Shown: piece by piece, positions 61,501-64,000 of the stretch
Position numbering within the stretch: the first letter of the stretch is position 1
How the letters are laid out: every line of letters starts with the position of its first letter
Source of the DNA: Parelaphostrongylus tenuis
Lineage: Eukaryota; Nematoda; Chromadorea; Rhabditida; Metastrongylidae
Direction of reading: 5' to 3'
Assembly (NCBI GenBank): GCA_019055375.1
Contig: JAHQIW010007234.1
Location: forward strand, 372,001 to 436,000
DNA: 64,000 nucleotides
Notes under the pieces: generated by a model
Told to the model about the DNA's origin: nothing
What the model saw: only the letters and a program-made list of their open reading frames with translations
Database searches by the model: none
Position numbers and translations under genes: made by a program

Positions 61501-62566
61501 CGAGATACTTGTTGCGCGCAATGCTAGAAAACGACTCATTATGTCTTTGAAGATGGAGATATCATTGATGGGGGAAATGAAACAAGGGCACGATTCCATT
61601 AAAACTCAAGCACACAAAGAGGGATCATAAAGGATGAATGTCTCGGCGTTCGTCAATCCTTAAGAGATGCGCTCTGTATTCGTTTACAATTTAGCTTCGT
61701 TTAAGGTGACTAAACGTATCTCTGGTCTTTACAGCAACTCGTGATGGCTTGCCGATATAACAAGTCAGTGCTGCTTATCCTCCCAGACAAGCCTGAGCAA
61801 TTCCGACTCCGTAGGCATGAAAACCTTAGCAAATCATGAGAAGGAGAGATCGAACCATCGACCCCGTGGGCGGCGCAGGTTACCTTTAACCACTGCATCA
61901 CATGCGCTCCTATGAGAGACCTTACTTTGACATTATAAAAACCTCGGTCAATCTGAAGAGGTGCCAGAGGAGTTGGAGAGTTGATCGAAACGCTGCCAAG
62001 CTATCATATGGAACAAGCTTATGCCGCTTTTGAGCTTTCGACCTACAAAACGACAATGAGAACCACTTGAAGCCTAAAACTGCTGTTTAATTTCTAAACA
62101 TAACTAAGTATGCCCAGGATTTCAGCTGGAATACTGCTCGCCAGACCATCGACTTTGTCAAGCACCTAAGGATCTCAAAACATCCTTCCTGTCTTTTGCA
62201 ATATCTCACGGTGGCCTCTCGATGTATCGAGTTAGTGCTTCTATCCTCCGAGACATGCGTAATACCAATTTGCCGAGCGCGGAGGGACGGAAGGCTTGGT
62301 GTGGCCTTGGACGCGAGATTAAACCATCGACCACGCGTGCGTCACACAGCACTCTAACCACTGCATCACAGGGGCTCACCTGACTAGATTAAAACAATAA
62401 CTACAAATCTCCAAATCTGGGAATATTTAATGGGCACATGAGCAATAATGAGGACGATACATACCTCAAAGTCGGTCCATAGGCGATCGCTATCGCGTAG
62501 ATCATCTTCACACTCACATCGTTTATTCACGGTGCTTGTGGCGGCGCAATGATGTTCACTTGACAT
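58537..62566 (-). CDS. hapstr1: HAPSTR1 (C16orf72/TAPR1) homolog, HUWE1-linked stress adaptor
   Basis: In human cells HAPSTR1 is an oligomeric nuclear adaptor that works with the HUWE1 ubiquitin ligase in stress signalling. Six minus-strand exons join in phase: 62566-62465, 61523-61434, 61344-61276, 60576-60534, 60260-60070, 58686-58537; 214 aa (human about 275). Seen: RLWTDFE then HCAQQVSRLYRDPTWKSLQ, AAASTTQLYK and SIDVHRRGFEKGF, which match human KLWHLFQNSATAVAQLYKD, WVPFQNAATAVTNLYKES and VDTHQRSFDIG. After a variable part come GPDLNAFLSSQV, resembling HDVDLNTFISEEM, and the basic end IKKVRRI, resembling THKRNRMI. The start MSSEHHC is the only ATG before the first conserved block. Exon 4 is only 43 nt. 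The last intron holds MITE M1 copies; introns 1 and 2 hold S1 copies and an R1 unit. Confidence 0.85.
58785..59425. mobile_element. Diverged M1 MITE copies, tandem or nested (in HAPSTR1 intron 5)
   Basis: Blocks GAGCCTATTATGAGGTCTAA at 58810, AGGCCTCATAGGTTCA at 59083 and AGTGCCAATATCACATCTTA at 59330 correspond to the M1 arms. The TATTTGAGCAAGGCCTATAA at 59384 is the M1 flank block. The interiors share GGCGATTTATTC-type and CAATGTCGCGGGACTTTATC pieces with 25317-25350. At least two copies are present, in opposite orientations. Confidence 0.5.
60945..61130 (+). repeat. Dispersed repeat R1 copy (in HAPSTR1 intron 3)
   Basis: CTTGAAATCGCCGAGATTTG then AGCTATCACACTATTG at 60970, and AGCGCACTAGAAAAGCCATTT at 61073, follow the R1 unit order seen at 35245-35500. 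About 1.5 units are present. Confidence 0.4.
61725..61912 (-). repeat. tRNA-derived SINE-like repeat, family S1 (in HAPSTR1 intron 1)
   Basis: On the minus strand it reads GATGCAGTGGTTAAAGGTAA, GGGTCGATGGTTCGATCTCT, then TTTGCTAAGGTTTTCATGCC and TTGTTATATCGGCAAGCCAT. The tRNA-like boxes are readable. Confidence 0.6.
62155..62385 (-). repeat. tRNA-derived SINE-like repeat, family S1 (in HAPSTR1 intron 1)
   Basis: On the minus strand it reads GATGCAGTGGTTAGAGTGCT, GTGGTCGATGGTTTAATCTC, CCACACCAAGCCTTCCGTCC, GGAGGATAGAAGCACTAACT and CGATACATCGAGAGGCCACC. This is a nearly complete copy next to the previous one. Confidence 0.65.
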
Positions 62567-62814
62567 TTTTCTTTCTCTACGAAGGCAACAGACTAGAAAT
62601 AGAATAAGAATGGAGGAAAACACCTCGACCGGAAGTTCCCTAAACCCTGTAAAGTGTCTCAGATTAGAAGAGGACGTCGCCTCGCATCATGCAACTGTTG
62701 TATGAATTGTTGGCTAGTAGATACCCTCGACGAGAACTCGCGTCGTCTCAAGCACTCATCGGGGCTAAACACCAAAGATTTTCTCTCTTAAATAGTGAAG
62801 AATCTCCTCAGAAA

Positions 62815-62985
62815 TCGTCCCAGTCTCCAGAGAACATTCGAAATTATACATCAGAGCACGTTGAGCGGTTTGCAAAACATTTAACCCTGGGCGGGGATCG
62901 AACTCGCGTTCCACCTTTGAGAGGAGCGCGTGTTGACACTGGACCATCGAGGCCACCGCTCTGCTAGCATTCTCTCTTCGTTATT
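62815..62985 (-). repeat. tRNA-derived SINE-like repeat, family S2 with strong A and B boxes
   Basis: On the minus strand it reads GCTAGCAGAGCGGTGGCCTC (near-consensus A box), CGCGAGTTCGATCCCCGCCC (B box), then AGGGTTAAATGTTTTGCAAA and CCGCTCAACGTGCTCTGATG. It lies 250-420 bases upstream of the HAPSTR1 start. An internal pol III promoter could still be active. Confidence 0.6.
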
Positions 62986-64000
62986 TGCAAATGCGACTAT
63001 TAAGAAGCAGCGGAACATAGAATTCATATAGATTAGGCGTTCGAAATGTTCTCCAAAACCCCAAGCTGCATCTATTGCTTCGCATCTTCAATGTTATAGG
63101 TAAATAAGCATTCCACTTGACTTGTTTTCCCAAATAAATGCATAGAGAGCTTGAGAGTTGAGTAAGAGAAAAACAAAAATAAAAAGAAGACAAAAGGCGG
63201 AGCGAATTCGGTCGTCTTCCTTGTCAGACGGTCGCTGATAAATGCGCTATACAAAGATATATGGCAAAAACGGCTAGTCGTGGACTGATAGCTGCTTGCT
63301 ATGAAGGTTTTAATCGGCTCTGATGAATAAAAAATCAGAGATTAGAGCGGTAATTTTGCCTGAGAAGGAAGATTTCGACGATTCAGGAAGAGAGGCGAAA
63401 GCAGCAATGCGGTGAAACTGGCGGCTGGCCGCGGGCCTCTTGCGCGTAAACAACCATCCTCCACGGACTGACACAGGGAAAGGCACCCAGGCAGTGGCCT
63501 AAATTCACCTCTTGATCTACAAAAGCCACCAACTTGGGAGAAGAGAACTTCTAGAGGATTCTGGAAGAGATGACGTCACAACGGATGCCCCGACCGATGA
63601 GCAAGAGCGGAGGAGAGGACGAGCGGTGGCACCCCCTCCTACCTTCTCGGTCGGTGTGAGCAAATAAACGATTTCTATGCTCCGCAATGACGGACGACGC
63701 TTCGGTCCGCTAACCGACGGGCGACGTCGTTTGGCGTGTCGTAGCCGAGAGGCTTGTTTATCTCATTTGAATTTCGAGGGTCTTCATAGACGGTCGCGTC
63801 ATAGTTGCTCAATCAGCCCGTTGTTCATTGGTGTTTCTCTTATTTTCTATGGGAATAGGTGTTGAAGTTCAGTTACCCAAGTTTTGGGCGAAATTTAAAT
63901 CGCCTCCGGTTGGAAATATTTTTGAAACTGACTCTTCCTGAACCCCGAGGTCACTAATCAATAATTGTTCCTTCTAAAAATCAGCTGATATAGCGAGTTT
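62986..64000. other. Terminal intergenic sequence without visible genes
   Basis: No coding frame with family resemblance is seen. 63420-63760 is GC-richer than its surroundings (CCGCGGGCCTCTTGCGCG, AAGAGCGGAGGAGAGGACGA, CGACGGGCGACGTCGTTTGG) and recalls the GC-rich block at 34440-34760 in composition, though I found no shared words long enough to claim homology. Confidence 0.5.

Overview
This window is nuclear DNA from a nematode, probably a strongylid (hookworm-like) species. That is inferred from small exons split by short-to-long introns with AG acceptors of the (T)TTNCAG type, AT-rich intergenic DNA, many mariner-family relics, tRNA-derived SINE-like repeats, and gene models whose encoded pieces align best, from memory, with C. 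elegans and human proteins. No bacterial features (operons with Shine-Dalgarno sites, CRISPR) are present. All protein assignments come from reading the translated exons and matching remembered family sequences; no database search was run.

Layout. 1-592 is the 3' part of a degraded mariner element. 1994-12240 (+) is a 16-exon WDR75/UTP17 gene (nucleolar SSU processome, t-UTP group). 12241-24667 is repeat-rich and holds no gene I can name. 24668-30014 (+) is a gene for a small four-transmembrane protein that I do not recognise. 30015-40891 is mostly repeats (mariner piece, SINEs, a GC-rich block, a satellite-like repeat) plus a degraded minus-strand coding zone. 40892-51873 (+) is 18 exons of BBS9/PTHB1, a BBSome subunit; its first exon was not found. 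52823-55917 (-) is a five-exon IMP3 gene, tail-to-tail with bbs-9. Its 2.2-kb third intron carries, on the same strand, a two-exon gene for a small membrane or secreted protein and a broken 5' fragment of ribosomal protein L8 (rpl-2 in C. elegans). 57100-58260 is a dead Tc1/mariner copy. 58537-62566 (-) is a six-exon HAPSTR1/C16orf72 gene. The last kilobase holds no gene I can see.

Function. WDR75 and IMP3 both act in 18S rRNA maturation, so the window carries two SSU-processome genes plus an rpl-8 relic. BBS9 serves the ciliary BBSome, and HAPSTR1 is a HUWE1-linked stress adaptor. There is no evidence that these four genes form one pathway. The exon joins given for WDR75, BBS9, IMP3, HAPSTR1 and the four-TM gene were checked for phase; all close except the WDR75 last exon and the rpl-8 fragment, each of which lacks one base in a short T run.

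The repeat landscape is the other main content: two clear tRNA-derived SINE-like families and a possible third, an inverted-repeat MITE family, a piggyBac-like MITE, a satellite-like dispersed repeat, and a mariner end that appears to provide a splice acceptor of the four-TM gene.
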